From: an uncultured Bdellovibrionales bacterium | GTDB lineage: Bacteria > Bdellovibrionota > FAC87 > UBA2466 | Assembly (NCBI GenBank): GCA_937903155.1 | Contig: CALCZU010000081.1 | Coordinates: 1-64,000, forward strand | DNA: 64,000 nucleotides | Reading direction: 5' to 3' | Part shown: one piece after another, positions 35,203 to 44,092 of the stretch | Layout of the letters: the number at the start of each line of letters is the position of its first letter | Position numbering within the stretch: the stretch's first letter is position 1 | The notes under the pieces: generated by a model | Database searches by the model: none | Told to the model about the DNA's origin: nothing | What the model saw: only the letters and a program-made list of their open reading frames with translations | Made by a program: the position numbers and the translations under genes

Positions 35203-36366
35203 ATGCGTATCAATGGGAAACGAGTCTGGGGAGCGCTTGTGTTTGTGGGTGTTTTTGCCTGCCTGACGAGTCGTGCTGAATCGAATTCTCCTGAGTCTCT
35301 GCTCAAAGGGAACTACCTCTACACTCGTCGACCCTTTGGTTCCAATTTCCATTCGAACGAAGTTTTAGATGAGAGAAAATCAATTCTTAAAGAGGTCCAA
35401 AGGATTTTGTTCGAAAGAGAGGGGCACAGTGAGGAGATTTCTCCGGAAGACCGTCCAAAAGATTTGCCACCTGAACTTTATTATCGCAAAAAAGTCGGAC
35501 TCTGGGGATCGATTAAACTCGAAGATACGGTCTATTTCAAAAACGGCAAAGACAGCAATTACAAAGAATATACGATTTTCGCAAGCTCCGACAAGATGAC
35601 ACCTAAGGATTTTAAAATTCAGTTCCACGCAAAGTTGAAAAAAGATGAATCAATTAAAAATGCGCCTTACAAAGTGAGTATTTACAATGCCGAATACGAA
35701 CCGGCGGGCTTATTACCCATGCGGATACTAAATTCTCAGGGGGAAATGATCTACACAAATAGCAAACATGATCCAGTATCACTTGAGAAATTTCAATTGG
35801 ACACTGTGAGAGAAAAAAATCTCATTCCAGTGGAAGGCTTCTTTAACGAAAGAGCTTATGCTCCACCGCCGGCAAAAGATAAAAAAATACATGTCGAGTT
35901 TGATGAGGATCTGATTCTGAAAACAGCTCCCGTCGCTTTGGGCGAAGCCGGTATTTGGGCGGCAAGCAACAGAATCGGTAAACTCAATACGGGCAAACTC
36001 AGAGTTCTTCGCAGATTGGGCAAAGTTTTCTTAGTCGCAGAGCAGGGAGGGCACATTATCAATGCTTATGAAGTGATTAACGAGGGGGGGAAGCCCAAGT
36101 ATTCGGAGCTCAGCTTGGATCTCTTCGGTAAAGTGGAAGACCTAGCAGCCAAAGGATACAAAGAAATTAAATCTTTGAGTTTATTTGAGTCGCAAGCGAC
36201 GGGCGTCTTGAAAGATGAAACGAGTGTAAAAACGGAATTAGAGCGAGATCTCCTTCCGCATCGCAATGAAAAATTGGAAGACAAACCGTCAAGCCACGGT
36301 GATTCGACCGAAAAAAAGAGGCCCGTCGATAAAGATCTTCTTAAAAAATTAAATGGGAATCCTTAG
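35203..36366 (+). CDS. Exported protein, first copy of a tandem paralogue pair
   Basis: A 387-residue protein with signal peptide (WGALVFVGVFACLTSRA) and no recognised family. It is homologous along its length to the next gene: shared blocks include NLIPVEGFFNE(R/K), the APPPA--K-HV--D-DLI-KTAPVA region and GGHIINAYEV-NEGGKPKYS, the last nearly identical. The C-terminal ~60 residues are charged and low in complexity. GGGGGGAAA precedes the ATG. The stop and next ATG are two bases apart, so they form an operon. Confidence 0.75.
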   Translation: MRINGKRVWGALVFVGVFACLTSRAESNSPESLLKGNYLYTRRPFGSNFHSNEVLDERKSILKEVQRILFEREGHSEEISPEDRPKDLPPELYYRKKVGLWGSIKLEDTVYFKNGKDSNYKEYTIFASSDKMTPKDFKIQFHAKLKKDESIKNAPYKVSIYNAEYEPAGLLPMRILNSQGEMIYTNSKHDPVSLEKFQLDTVREKNLIPVEGFFNERAYAPPPAKDKKIHVEFDEDLILKTAPVALGEAGIWAASNRIGKLNTGKLRVLRRLGKVFLVAEQGGHIINAYEVINEGGKPKYSELSLDLFGKVEDLAAKGYKEIKSLSLFESQATGVLKDETSVKTELERDLLPHRNEKLEDKPSSHGDSTEKKRPVDKDLLKKLNGNP

Positions 36367-36368
36367 CC

Positions 36369-37577
36369 ATGCAAAACGTTTTAGAAAAATTGACCGATAA
36401 AATTTTTAACCGTTTGTTTGTTTTAAACGCTTTGCTTTTACTCGTTTTCACGATGAACACTTTTGGTGGGGAGAAACCGCCTATCATCGTCGGAGAAAAC
36501 CTATACACCGTAGGACCCCTTGAGTACTCAAAGATGAACACCCAAAAGGGTATGGATGAGAGAGAGGCGGTTCTGAGAGTCGCACAAAGATATTTATACA
36601 ATACGCTTTCCACATACGAAAAGTACGAGTTTGACAGGCCAAAGGAAGTTCCAAAAGAATATACTCATTCAGAAAAAATCGGTCGATGGGCCTCGTTGAA
36701 ACTCGAGAACGAAGTGTATTTCAAAGTTTCACCCAAAAACGACGGTTACAAACTGTACACCATTTATGCGACGTCGGACAAAACGACCCCAAAAGATTAT
36801 AAAGTCCAATTTTACGCTAAAGAAATCCCATCGCCTCAAAAAGGATTTACAATAGAAATGGACGGGTCGGGCAGAACAGCTGGTAAGGAGTTTATCGTTA
36901 TTAATTCTCAGGGCGAAACGGTCATGAAAAATGAATACCGATCCTCAAGTACCTTAGTCGAATTTCCGTTGGATCCCAAAAAAGAAAAAACGCTGATCCC
37001 TGTAGAGGGTTTTTTCAACGAAAAAAGTTATGGCCCACCTCCGGCGCCACGGGATAGCAAACTGCATGTGGATTTGGATCCAGATCTTATCTTTAAGACA
37101 GCTCCCGTTGCGATCGCGGAATTGGCGGCGTGGAAAGCCAGCAACAAATTTGGAAAGTTGAACGCGGGCAAACTAAAAATTCTCCGCCAGTTTGGAAAAG
37201 TCCTCTTAGTGGTCGAACAAGGGGGACACATCATTAACGCCTACGAAGTCGTCAACGAAGGCGGTAAACCGAAATACTCCGCACTTAGCCCTGAGCTCTT
37301 AGGTAAACTAGAAAACATCGCCATCAAAACTTATGACGAAGTCAAAGATTTGATGAAAACGCCCGAAGAAACCGGCGTCTTGCGAGATGAATCCCAAGTG
37401 AAAAAAGATTTAGAGTCACCGGCGTTGGTCCCTCACGTACAAAAGTCCGAATCTCCCGCAACCCATTCGGGTACAACTCCGACAACGCGCCCTGTGGAGC
37501 CAGAATCCAATGACATCATCAAACAAATTCTGAAACAAGAGCTTCTAAAAAGTTTAAAGAGCGAAAAACCAAACTGA
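36369..37577 (+). CDS. Exported protein, second copy of the tandem paralogue pair
   Basis: A 402-residue paralogue of the previous product. Start ATG follows two bases after the upstream stop. After an N-terminal hydrophobic segment (LFVLNALLLLVFTMNTFG) it shares with its neighbour a KIGRWASLKLENEVYF block (KVGLWGSIKLEDTVYF in copy one), the EGFFNE block and the highly conserved GGHIINAYEV-NEGGKPKYS block (residues ~285-305). The pair therefore arose by tandem duplication. Function unknown; the conserved hydrophobic block might bind a membrane or partner. Confidence 0.75.
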   Translation: MQNVLEKLTDKIFNRLFVLNALLLLVFTMNTFGGEKPPIIVGENLYTVGPLEYSKMNTQKGMDEREAVLRVAQRYLYNTLSTYEKYEFDRPKEVPKEYTHSEKIGRWASLKLENEVYFKVSPKNDGYKLYTIYATSDKTTPKDYKVQFYAKEIPSPQKGFTIEMDGSGRTAGKEFIVINSQGETVMKNEYRSSSTLVEFPLDPKKEKTLIPVEGFFNEKSYGPPPAPRDSKLHVDLDPDLIFKTAPVAIAELAAWKASNKFGKLNAGKLKILRQFGKVLLVVEQGGHIINAYEVVNEGGKPKYSALSPELLGKLENIAIKTYDEVKDLMKTPEETGVLRDESQVKKDLESPALVPHVQKSESPATHSGTTPTTRPVEPESNDIIKQILKQELLKSLKSEKPN

Positions 37578-37708
37578 CCTCTGATGCAAAGCGTCCTCGT
37601 TTAGTGGGCCTATTGACGCTATCTGCGTTTTGGATGAAATCAGCCCGTTCGCGTGTTATTCTTTCCCCAGAAATCCAAAAGGATCCAAGATTAATTACGG
37701 GGAAAAAA

Positions 37709-39316
37709 ATGCAGAAATTCTGGCTTTATCCAGTTTTAGTTTGCTGTATTGTCGCGGCTCCAAGCTTCGCAGAACCGAACCCTCACGAGCCGGGCGGTTC
37801 TCCGAAACGTGAAATTGTAAGCTCCCAAGAAATCTTTGCGATTAAACCGCCTGTTTCTTTCGAAGAACGGCAAAAAGAATTTTTCAACAATGTCCGCGAC
37901 CAAAACGTTCGACTCGAGGAGCTTGTCCAAGATTTCAAAAAAAAGTATTCGAAGACCTTCTCAAGTTCTGAATCGTTGAGAAAGCATCTTAAAGATCTCA
38001 AAGAGGCCATGAAATCGCCCCAAGGAATCTCTTCAAAGGATTTTAAACTGATGCAGGATCAAACTGCGGCTCTCAAACTCATGGAAGAATACGACTCGCT
38101 CATCAAGTTCCTGTCGACCTACGAGGACGGGCTTGGGAAAATTGCGGTCGGAAAAGAATGGTGTCATAAAATTCGGCGAGAGCCTGTTTTTGAATCTAAC
38201 TATCCAGGTGTCGGCAAAATTCCTCGCTATACCAATCTGGAGTCTCCGGCCGCAGCGTCGTATACCATCCCTGCCCACGACGGTTCGTACTATACCGTTT
38301 GTACATTTCCTAAAATTCAAGGGGAAAAAAATGACCGAAAGTGTCCTCAAATCATCTTGCATTTTAACAAGGACTACAAGCTCATCGAAGCTTTTATTAC
38401 AGAGCAGCAAAGTAGTACGTCGATGGATAAGGAGCGATCCGAAGTGTACGTGATGCAGCAATGGGAACCCTTAAATTTCTCCAAAGAGAATAGAAATTCT
38501 GTAGAGCACTTGGTTTATTCGATAGATCCCTCCAAAAAGAAGGTATTTAACCAGTATGAGATCTACGCAGACAGTCTAGACAACATTCATTCCAGCAAAA
38601 TTCGTGACGGCTACGTCACAAGAAATGGTCAGGGGGAGCGTTTCATCTTTGATGGAACGGCTCGTTTTGGGATTTCGGTCAGTGAAGAAGCACAAGAAAA
38701 ACACGAATTCAGGATAGCCTGCGAGGAAGCGCAAAAACTCAGAAGAGCAGGTTTGAAAAAAGTCAGTGAGATTGCAGCCGTAGGAAATCCTCGCTTTGAA
38801 TACTTCCAAAAAAAGTCGCGACTGCTGAATGCAATTCTTAAGATGCCTGACATCAATTGGTATGAGTCAACCTGCGATGAAATCAAAATCGTTCAAGGAA
38901 ACGCGATCCTTGCTTCATCCGCGGGACGAATTGACATTGGTGTGGATACGCCCATAGCTGAAGTAGAACGGTTTTTCAGAAATCCTCCGAGAAGAATAGA
39001 GCCCAAAAAACAAACCGAAGCAACGTCTCTGCGAAAATTCATCACAGGGAAGCTTGCATCGAACGGCAGTATCAGTGATGAAGGAGTCGATTCGAAAGAG
39101 GCGACGAGAATCTACGAGATTATTCACGAACTTCTGAAAAAAGATTTAGTCCTCGATCCGGACATGCGCAACATCCGAATTAACGGGGATATTGAGGACG
39201 GGCGGGTTTTTTTAGCAGAGCTTCCAGAAGACTGCAGATCCACTCTGATGATTCCTAAAGGTGCGACTGCAGAACAAATTAAAGCGTTTTTCGTAGCAAA
39301 AGAGAAAAAACAATAA
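37709..39316 (+). CDS. Exported protein, intact parent of the decayed copy downstream
   Basis: A 535-residue protein. The ATG at 37709 has ACGGGG upstream and opens a signal peptide (QKFWLYPVLVCCIVAAPSFA). The N-terminal ~120 residues are helical and coiled-coil-like (EERQKEFFNNVRDQ, SLRKHLKDLKEAMKSPQG), the middle is beta-rich with FIFDGTARFG, and the C-terminus ends in CRSTLMIPKGATAEQIKAFF then VAKEKKQ. No family recognised. A diverged, internally deleted copy follows immediately. Confidence 0.75.
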   Translation: MQKFWLYPVLVCCIVAAPSFAEPNPHEPGGSPKREIVSSQEIFAIKPPVSFEERQKEFFNNVRDQNVRLEELVQDFKKKYSKTFSSSESLRKHLKDLKEAMKSPQGISSKDFKLMQDQTAALKLMEEYDSLIKFLSTYEDGLGKIAVGKEWCHKIRREPVFESNYPGVGKIPRYTNLESPAAASYTIPAHDGSYYTVCTFPKIQGEKNDRKCPQIILHFNKDYKLIEAFITEQQSSTSMDKERSEVYVMQQWEPLNFSKENRNSVEHLVYSIDPSKKKVFNQYEIYADSLDNIHSSKIRDGYVTRNGQGERFIFDGTARFGISVSEEAQEKHEFRIACEEAQKLRRAGLKKVSEIAAVGNPRFEYFQKKSRLLNAILKMPDINWYESTCDEIKIVQGNAILASSAGRIDIGVDTPIAEVERFFRNPPRRIEPKKQTEATSLRKFITGKLASNGSISDEGVDSKEATRIYEIIHELLKKDLVLDPDMRNIRINGDIEDGRVFLAELPEDCRSTLMIPKGATAEQIKAFFVAKEKKQ

Positions 39317-39817
39317 AAACATTTCGGTTGTTGTTAGCGCTATGCCTTACGCTTTTTGTTTCTTTCGTTCTTGCCGAGCCAACGGCTCATGAACCGAGTT
39401 CTTCATCTAAGCGTGTGATTATCCCCCCGGGCGAGATTTACGCCGTTGCGTCGGTGGTTCCTTTCGAAGAACAGCAAGAATCGCTTTTTAAGATCGTAAG
39501 AGAGAAAAACAAACGCCGAGAAGAAATTGAAATCGAGTTTCGACGTCTTTACGGAACCAGCTTTGAGAGCTCGGATGTCCTCAAGCGTTCCATTACCCAA
39601 CTCAGAAGTGAAATGAAAACGCCCCAAGGGATTTCGAAAACGGGAGCTCAGCTCGTTAAAGATGAAAAAAACGCTACGAAGTTGATGGAAGAGTACGATA
39701 CGCTCGTGAAATTTTCCTTCGATCGATGGGGATTGTAGAACAACTCTCCGAATCTCTCCAAAGGCGACGCTAACAGATATTCGAAAGATGTTCGTCAATG
39801 CGAAAGAGAAAAAATAA
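39313..39817 (+). pseudogene. Internally deleted duplicate of the preceding gene
   Basis: The frame from ~39328 reproduces the N-terminal ~120 residues of the gene at 37709 (EPTAHEPSSSSKR for EPNPHEPGGSPKR, MKTPQGIS for MKSPQGIS, KLMEEYDTLVKF for KLMEEYDSLIKF), then stops at 39736. In the next frame from 39734 the C-terminal end of the same parent resumes: CRTTLRISPKATLTDIRKMF against CRSTLMIPKGATAEQIKAFF, ending AKEKK at 39817. About 400 codons are missing between. No ATG is present; an ATA at 39313 stands where MKTFRLLLALCLT would begin, suggesting a lost start. Confidence 0.82.
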
Positions 39818-39850
39818 TAAAGAAATTCCCTTCTTACTTAGGGGGCCCAT

Positions 39851-40576
39851 TTACTGATGCTGAGTTTTTTGGGAGTCGTCTGATTGATGGGGTTTCAAAC
39901 TTTTTTCGTATTTTTGTATAATAGCTCCCAATCGAAAAACCGTTTCGGGGGGCGTTGTGTGGTCCGAAGCTTTGACTTCTTTGAGGTAAGATAAAACTTT
40001 TATACGCTTCTCTGCAGGCGTCTTAGGATTTTTGAGCCAATCGAGAAGGCTCTCTGTATTTTTCATTCTTTCTTCATGGGAAGGATTTGCTAGATTCTCA
40101 ACAACTGCGGAGAGTTTTCCCGAGTTTGCGATGACAATCCCTTCGATTTCTTCTTTTTCTTTTGCAGACATACAGGTGCTGCTTGCGATGCAGTTTTCGA
40201 CGAGTTGAATCACTTTTCTGAACTCTTCGGACGAGTTTGGTTTCTTAAGTTTTTCATCTAAGAAGCAGGCGGTAAATTTAGAAACCGGCGGATTGTTGTG
40301 TGGCAAAAAGTAGCTGCTCCCAGGGGCGCGCCAACGCAATCTGTTGTCGTTCAGCGTTGCTGCCGATTCCGCTTCTCCAATGATGCCATATTGCAAAATT
40401 TCTCTTTCTCTCTGGGTAATCTCTTCAATGGCGTCTTCAAAAAACTTCTTCCACTCTCCGCACTCAGCTGCAGCGGCAGGGACTTTAGTGTTAGTAGCCC
40501 GCTCGAGGCCGGCCTCCAATGAAAACGATGTCATTAAACAAATCAAAGAGACAAAACTCATTAGGTTTTTAAACAT
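39851..40576 (-). CDS. Secreted helical protein, function unknown
   Basis: A 241-residue protein with a signal peptide (MFKNLMSFVSLICLMTSFSLEA). Mostly helical by composition, with four cysteines (AAECGEW, TACFLDE, ENCIAS, STCMSA) likely paired, and a charged C-terminal tail. No family recognised. Convergent with the decayed gene at 39313. Confidence 0.7.
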   Translation of the reverse strand: MFKNLMSFVSLICLMTSFSLEAGLERATNTKVPAAAAECGEWKKFFEDAIEEITQREREILQYGIIGEAESAATLNDNRLRWRAPGSSYFLPHNNPPVSKFTACFLDEKLKKPNSSEEFRKVIQLVENCIASSTCMSAKEKEEIEGIVIANSGKLSAVVENLANPSHEERMKNTESLLDWLKNPKTPAEKRIKVLSYLKEVKASDHTTPPETVFRLGAIIQKYEKSLKPHQSDDSQKTQHQ

Positions 40577-40700
40577 CTCAATATTTTATCAGAGAAACAT
40601 TATTTGCGGAGCGTTAAATATCGCTAACGTTTTGAATCTCTAAATCTCGAAGTAAAAATTCGATTTCTATGCCCACGGATGAGGAACTAAAAATTTTTCA

Positions 40701-41609
40701 TCACAGTCTCTGAATCGTCACTTTTTTGATCTCAGCATCCAACCAAGACGAATAATCTGTTCTGGAAAAAACCGCTGCTTTAAATTGATAGGTATTTTCT
40801 TTGTCTTGAGTCGCTCCCAAATACTGTACGACGAGCCATTGCTGGTTGTGCTCTACGAGTTTTGGATAGATTTCTCCCGGTTTTATCGTCGTGAGAATAT
40901 CTTGAATCCAGTGCTTTGCCTCGTTCGCGCGTTGCTCGTCTAATTTTGGTCTCAATTTGGGGGCGAGGTGGGGGAGAGGACGGGCTGCGATCCCTCGTCT
41001 GCCAGGATTTGCTTTTTCGATTTTTTTACTATCGTTCATTTCTCTGAGGCCATCTTTGTAGGAAACTTGGTAACTCAGAAGTTTTTCAGATTTTCCTGGA
41101 GCCGACTGATTTATTTTTTGAGGAGAGTTTCTTACAACTTGTAGGAAGTTCTCGGCAGATTTAGAAGCCTCCTCCCTCAGTTTGGGACTTTTTAAAAAAA
41201 GCTCAGAATAGACTGCACGTTCTGCATATGATGGAAGTACGAACACGCGACGAAATCTCTTAGTATCAAAGCCGAAAACATTTTTTATCTTCGCAAGCAT
41301 TTCGGGATCGCTTGAGTGCGTGTTGATTCTTTCCACTTCTTTGTCGAGGACTTCATTCGTAATCGCAGCTTCGTTGTTTTTTAGGATCTGTGCATAGGTA
41401 TAACCTCGAATGAGTTGCTCCAATCCGAGATTTCTCATCTCTTGCGGGTTATTGACCAGCGAAGCAAGGTTTTTATATTTCACATCTCTTTGGGTGATTT
41501 TATAATCTCCAACGATCGCGACGACGGGATTAGAGAGATAAGAATAGACAGCCACGCTGGCGAAAGCGACTGCGCAGAGACCGATTAGCATTTTTAATGG
41601 TTTATTCAT
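40701..41609 (-). CDS. SurA_N/PpiC-like periplasmic chaperone, membrane-anchored
   Basis: A 302-residue protein with one N-terminal anchor (residues 6-26), followed by VAIVGDYKITQRDVKYK, the typical beginning of SurA_N/parvulin chaperone domains (VAxVNGxxIT), then helices. The C-terminal part (~200-290) could be a degenerate PPIase-like region (IKPGEIYPKLVEHNQQWLVVQYLG), which resembles the end of PpiC domains. Expected to act on unfolded outer-membrane or secreted proteins in the periplasm. Confidence 0.65.
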   Translation of the reverse strand: MNKPLKMLIGLCAVAFASVAVYSYLSNPVVAIVGDYKITQRDVKYKNLASLVNNPQEMRNLGLEQLIRGYTYAQILKNNEAAITNEVLDKEVERINTHSSDPEMLAKIKNVFGFDTKRFRRVFVLPSYAERAVYSELFLKSPKLREEASKSAENFLQVVRNSPQKINQSAPGKSEKLLSYQVSYKDGLREMNDSKKIEKANPGRRGIAARPLPHLAPKLRPKLDEQRANEAKHWIQDILTTIKPGEIYPKLVEHNQQWLVVQYLGATQDKENTYQFKAAVFSRTDYSSWLDAEIKKVTIQRL

Positions 41610-41795
41610 TGATGCACCTGCTTTGAGAGGGTCTTCATTCTACCGATTTTCTATATTTTATGCAGAAGCGCTGCGTTTCAAGCTCTAGTGGTGTTCTATT
41701 TTCTTGGAACAATATTTCTTGGCAGATGGCACTTGCCGCATTCAAGCCGTAGCTCTCGTGATAAACCTGATGTCCAAACCGAATGAGAGGCGAAA

Positions 41796-42473
41796 ATGCA
41801 AACCAAGAAAATTTTTACTGTAGTCATTACATTACTTCTTTTGATCACCGCGTGTGCTGGTTTATCGAGACGTAAGAATGAGGAGGCGCTGAAGAAAGTA
41901 AAAAAAGTTGCGGTGGTGGCTTTCGATACGGTTCAACCCAAGCCCACGGTGGGAATGGCAACAAATAACGGTAAAGCGGACGAAATGTTTGCCGAGTTTG
42001 CAAAAATATTTGGAACGCTGACTCACTGGGAAGTCATGCCGATCTCACGGATGAAAGAAAACGCAGGTTACAAAGCTGCTTACGAGAAAACGATGCACGG
42101 TTTTCAAAATAAATACTTGGCTTCCAAAGACGAAAAGAAATTTACTGTTCCGAAAATTCTTGATAACGATTGCCTGAGGTTACTTGGGAAAGACGGTAGG
42201 GATGCACTCATGAAAGCACTCGGCGTCGACGCGATTGTGACCTCTCGAGTTGTCGTTGTGCACGGGGGAAGTGTATTCTCAGGCCTTAAACCCCAAGCCA
42301 AACTTTCCTTTGAAGTCTATGTTCCGCACATGAATTCTTCGGATTGGTTCGAGGGGAATATTGATGGCGAAGAGTCCAAAACCTCCATCGGTCGCACGAC
42401 CTTCTTCAACGCAGATAAACAGGGAGAACTCGCTTTGCCTTCTGCCGTCAGCGCTTTTCAAAAAATTAAATGA
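41796..42473 (+). CDS. Lipoprotein of unknown function
   Basis: A 225-residue lipoprotein with signal MQTKKIFTVVITLLLLITAC (lipobox ITAC). The mature part opens with KVKKVAVVAFDT, a strand often seen at the start of lipoproteins of the CsgG/TolB-N/YajG kind that assemble in the envelope, and has VDAIVTSRVVVVHGG in the middle. No family assigned with confidence. Confidence 0.7.
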   Translation: MQTKKIFTVVITLLLLITACAGLSRRKNEEALKKVKKVAVVAFDTVQPKPTVGMATNNGKADEMFAEFAKIFGTLTHWEVMPISRMKENAGYKAAYEKTMHGFQNKYLASKDEKKFTVPKILDNDCLRLLGKDGRDALMKALGVDAIVTSRVVVVHGGSVFSGLKPQAKLSFEVYVPHMNSSDWFEGNIDGEESKTSIGRTTFFNADKQGELALPSAVSAFQKIK

Positions 42474-42496
42474 ACTTCTGATACCGAACGGCCCAG

Positions 42497-42514
42497 TTCC
42501 CTTGCTACAGGGAA
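42497..42514 (+). terminator. Weak hairpin after the lipoprotein gene
   Basis: TTCCCT and AGGGAA form a 6-base stem around TGCTAC, 24 bases after the stop of the lipoprotein gene, followed by GTTTGCTTC rather than a true T-run. It may slow transcription between the lipoprotein gene and the exosortase cassette; it is weak evidence. Confidence 0.3.
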
Positions 42515-42599
42515 GTTTGCTTCATTTCCCAGTGAAGGCTATAGTTATATTGGCTTCAAAATTCTTAGCTATTGATTCACTCGTTTGGGAATAAGTTTA

Positions 42600-42980
42600 A
42601 TGGACGCTTTGCGTTGTCAGCGAATTTTTATTCAATTGCTTAGTCTAGTGCTTATTTTTCTAGGCCCAACCTGTCGAGCGACTGCGACAAGTTGCAGTTC
42701 GACAACGGATTGCCCAAGTAACGCTAAGTATTGCGACCTGGATTTCGGAGTTTGCCAAGATTGCTGCGATTTTGCTATTGAAATTTGCCCCTCCGATTGC
42801 AGTACGACTAACGGAACTGAATGCCGGAACGTCGCGGGTAACGCGTGCGGTTTAACAATCTCTGAGGTTCCGGAGTCTTCGCGATCATGGTTTCTGCCAT
42901 TGCTAGCGGTGGGTTCGGCTTTCATCTTCTCTGTCGCAGCTTTTTTACTTCGCAAGAAAACACCAGGGAAAAATGCCTGA
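42600..42980 (+). CDS. Cys-rich exported protein with C-terminal sorting-type signal; likely exosortase substrate
   Basis: A 126-residue protein: signal peptide (IFIQLLSLVLIFLGPTCRA), a mature part of ~55 residues with ten cysteines (SCSSTTDCPSNAKYC, VCQDCCD), and a C-terminal tripartite end: VPESSRSWF, one hydrophobic helix (LPLLAVGSAFIFSVAAFLL) and a basic tail RKKTPGKNA. This end has the architecture of PEP-CTERM-like sorting signals. Its last eight bases overlap the start of an exosortase-like gene, so it is probably that enzyme's own substrate. ATG 42600 chosen over TTG 42585. The motif is not one of the named CTERM classes I can recall. Confidence 0.72.
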   Translation: MDALRCQRIFIQLLSLVLIFLGPTCRATATSCSSTTDCPSNAKYCDLDFGVCQDCCDFAIEICPSDCSTTNGTECRNVAGNACGLTISEVPESSRSWFLPLLAVGSAFIFSVAAFLLRKKTPGKNA

Positions 42981-43929
42981 AGTGATTAAAAAAGCATTCT
43001 TGCTCGCATTGCTTCCGGTTATTGAACTGGTTTTTTTAAGAGTTTATTTGCACTCCTTTTTGAACTTACGCATCGGATTTCCTGGGATGACGGATTACGA
43101 TTTTTTTATCCCCGGGCCTGTGGCTTTTCTTCTTTTGGTATACAGTTTGGAAAGCGGCAAGAGTTCTCGTTTGAAAATTCAAAAAAATATTCTGCTGACA
43201 AATTTACTTTTATTGGCCCTCTGCGTTTTGAATGGCCATTTGTATTCCTCGGTCTCTTCTTTCAGTTCGTTCCTATGGAGAAGCAGTTTTTTTGTACTGC
43301 TGATCGGACTCGTTGCTTCTGGGTTCGGATCTTTTATTTCGTTTTCTTACTATTTTAAAAATCCAAATCGGATATCGATTATTCCTGCAACGCTCATCGC
43401 TTTTATCTTCCCGATCTATATGCTCTTGTTTCAGAAGGTTTGGGGGAGTTTTAGTTTCTTTACTTCGACGGGAGTTGAAAAGCTGACTCGCTTGTTGTTT
43501 GGAAATGCGGTTGAAATTTCACTCAGTCCCAGTCGTTATTTAATTCTCGACCATGAATTGCTGAAAGTTCGAATTGGGCAAGGTTGCATCGGAGGCGATG
43601 GGGTTTTGTTATTCACCTTTGTCACTTTGATGCTCATGATTCTGTTTCGGAAATCAGTCACCCGATTTCAGTGGTTTTTGGTTTTTCTCTCAGGCTTAGT
43701 GGTGATGTATTTAGTTAATCTCGTGAGAATTATTTTCTTGTTTGTTTTAGGAATTGCGCTGATGAAAACTTTCGAATCCGAAAGAGCGATGCTGATTTTC
43801 AAGTTAACTGCTCATACCCACCTCGGATGGATTCTCTACCTCACAAGTATCGCTTCTTACTTCAGTCTTCTGTTTAGTTTTTCAAAACTGCAAATTCCCT
43901 TCTCGCTCACGCGAGTTGCTTCTGATTGA
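42973..43929 (+). CDS. Exosortase/archaeosortase-family membrane protein
   Basis: A 318-residue protein with about eight hydrophobic helices. The three residues expected in exosortase/archaeosortase active sites stand in the right order in the C-terminal half: Cys205 in IGQGCIGGDG, Arg252 in NLVRIIFLF, and His281 or His283 in TAHTHLGWILY. These enzymes cut C-terminal sorting signals of exported proteins and transfer them to an unknown acceptor, often with exopolysaccharide genes. Here the only gene in the same operon is the Cys-rich protein with such a signal. The subfamily cannot be named from sequence alone. Confidence 0.8.
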   Translation: MPEVIKKAFLLALLPVIELVFLRVYLHSFLNLRIGFPGMTDYDFFIPGPVAFLLLVYSLESGKSSRLKIQKNILLTNLLLLALCVLNGHLYSSVSSFSSFLWRSSFFVLLIGLVASGFGSFISFSYYFKNPNRISIIPATLIAFIFPIYMLLFQKVWGSFSFFTSTGVEKLTRLLFGNAVEISLSPSRYLILDHELLKVRIGQGCIGGDGVLLFTFVTLMLMILFRKSVTRFQWFLVFLSGLVVMYLVNLVRIIFLFVLGIALMKTFESERAMLIFKLTAHTHLGWILYLTSIASYFSLLFSFSKLQIPFSLTRVASD

Positions 43930-43956
43930 TTCAAAAACGCTGCTAGAAGGTATTTT

Positions 43957-43975
43957 CCCTTGTTTAGGGTCTTTT
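43957..43975 (+). terminator. Possible weak terminator after exosortase gene
   Basis: CCCT and AGGG form a short stem around TGTTT, followed by TCTTTTT, 28 bases past the exosortase stop. The stem is only four bases, so the call is tentative. Confidence 0.3.
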
Positions 43976-44092
43976 TCAGTCAAAGCACCGAGCTTTTGCA
44001 GAGTTCCCTGGGTATTTGAACGCGTCGCTCATAATTGGTCTACACTGAATCGGAAACTTGATCTATGATGGCACTTTCGGCTGGAGAACAGA

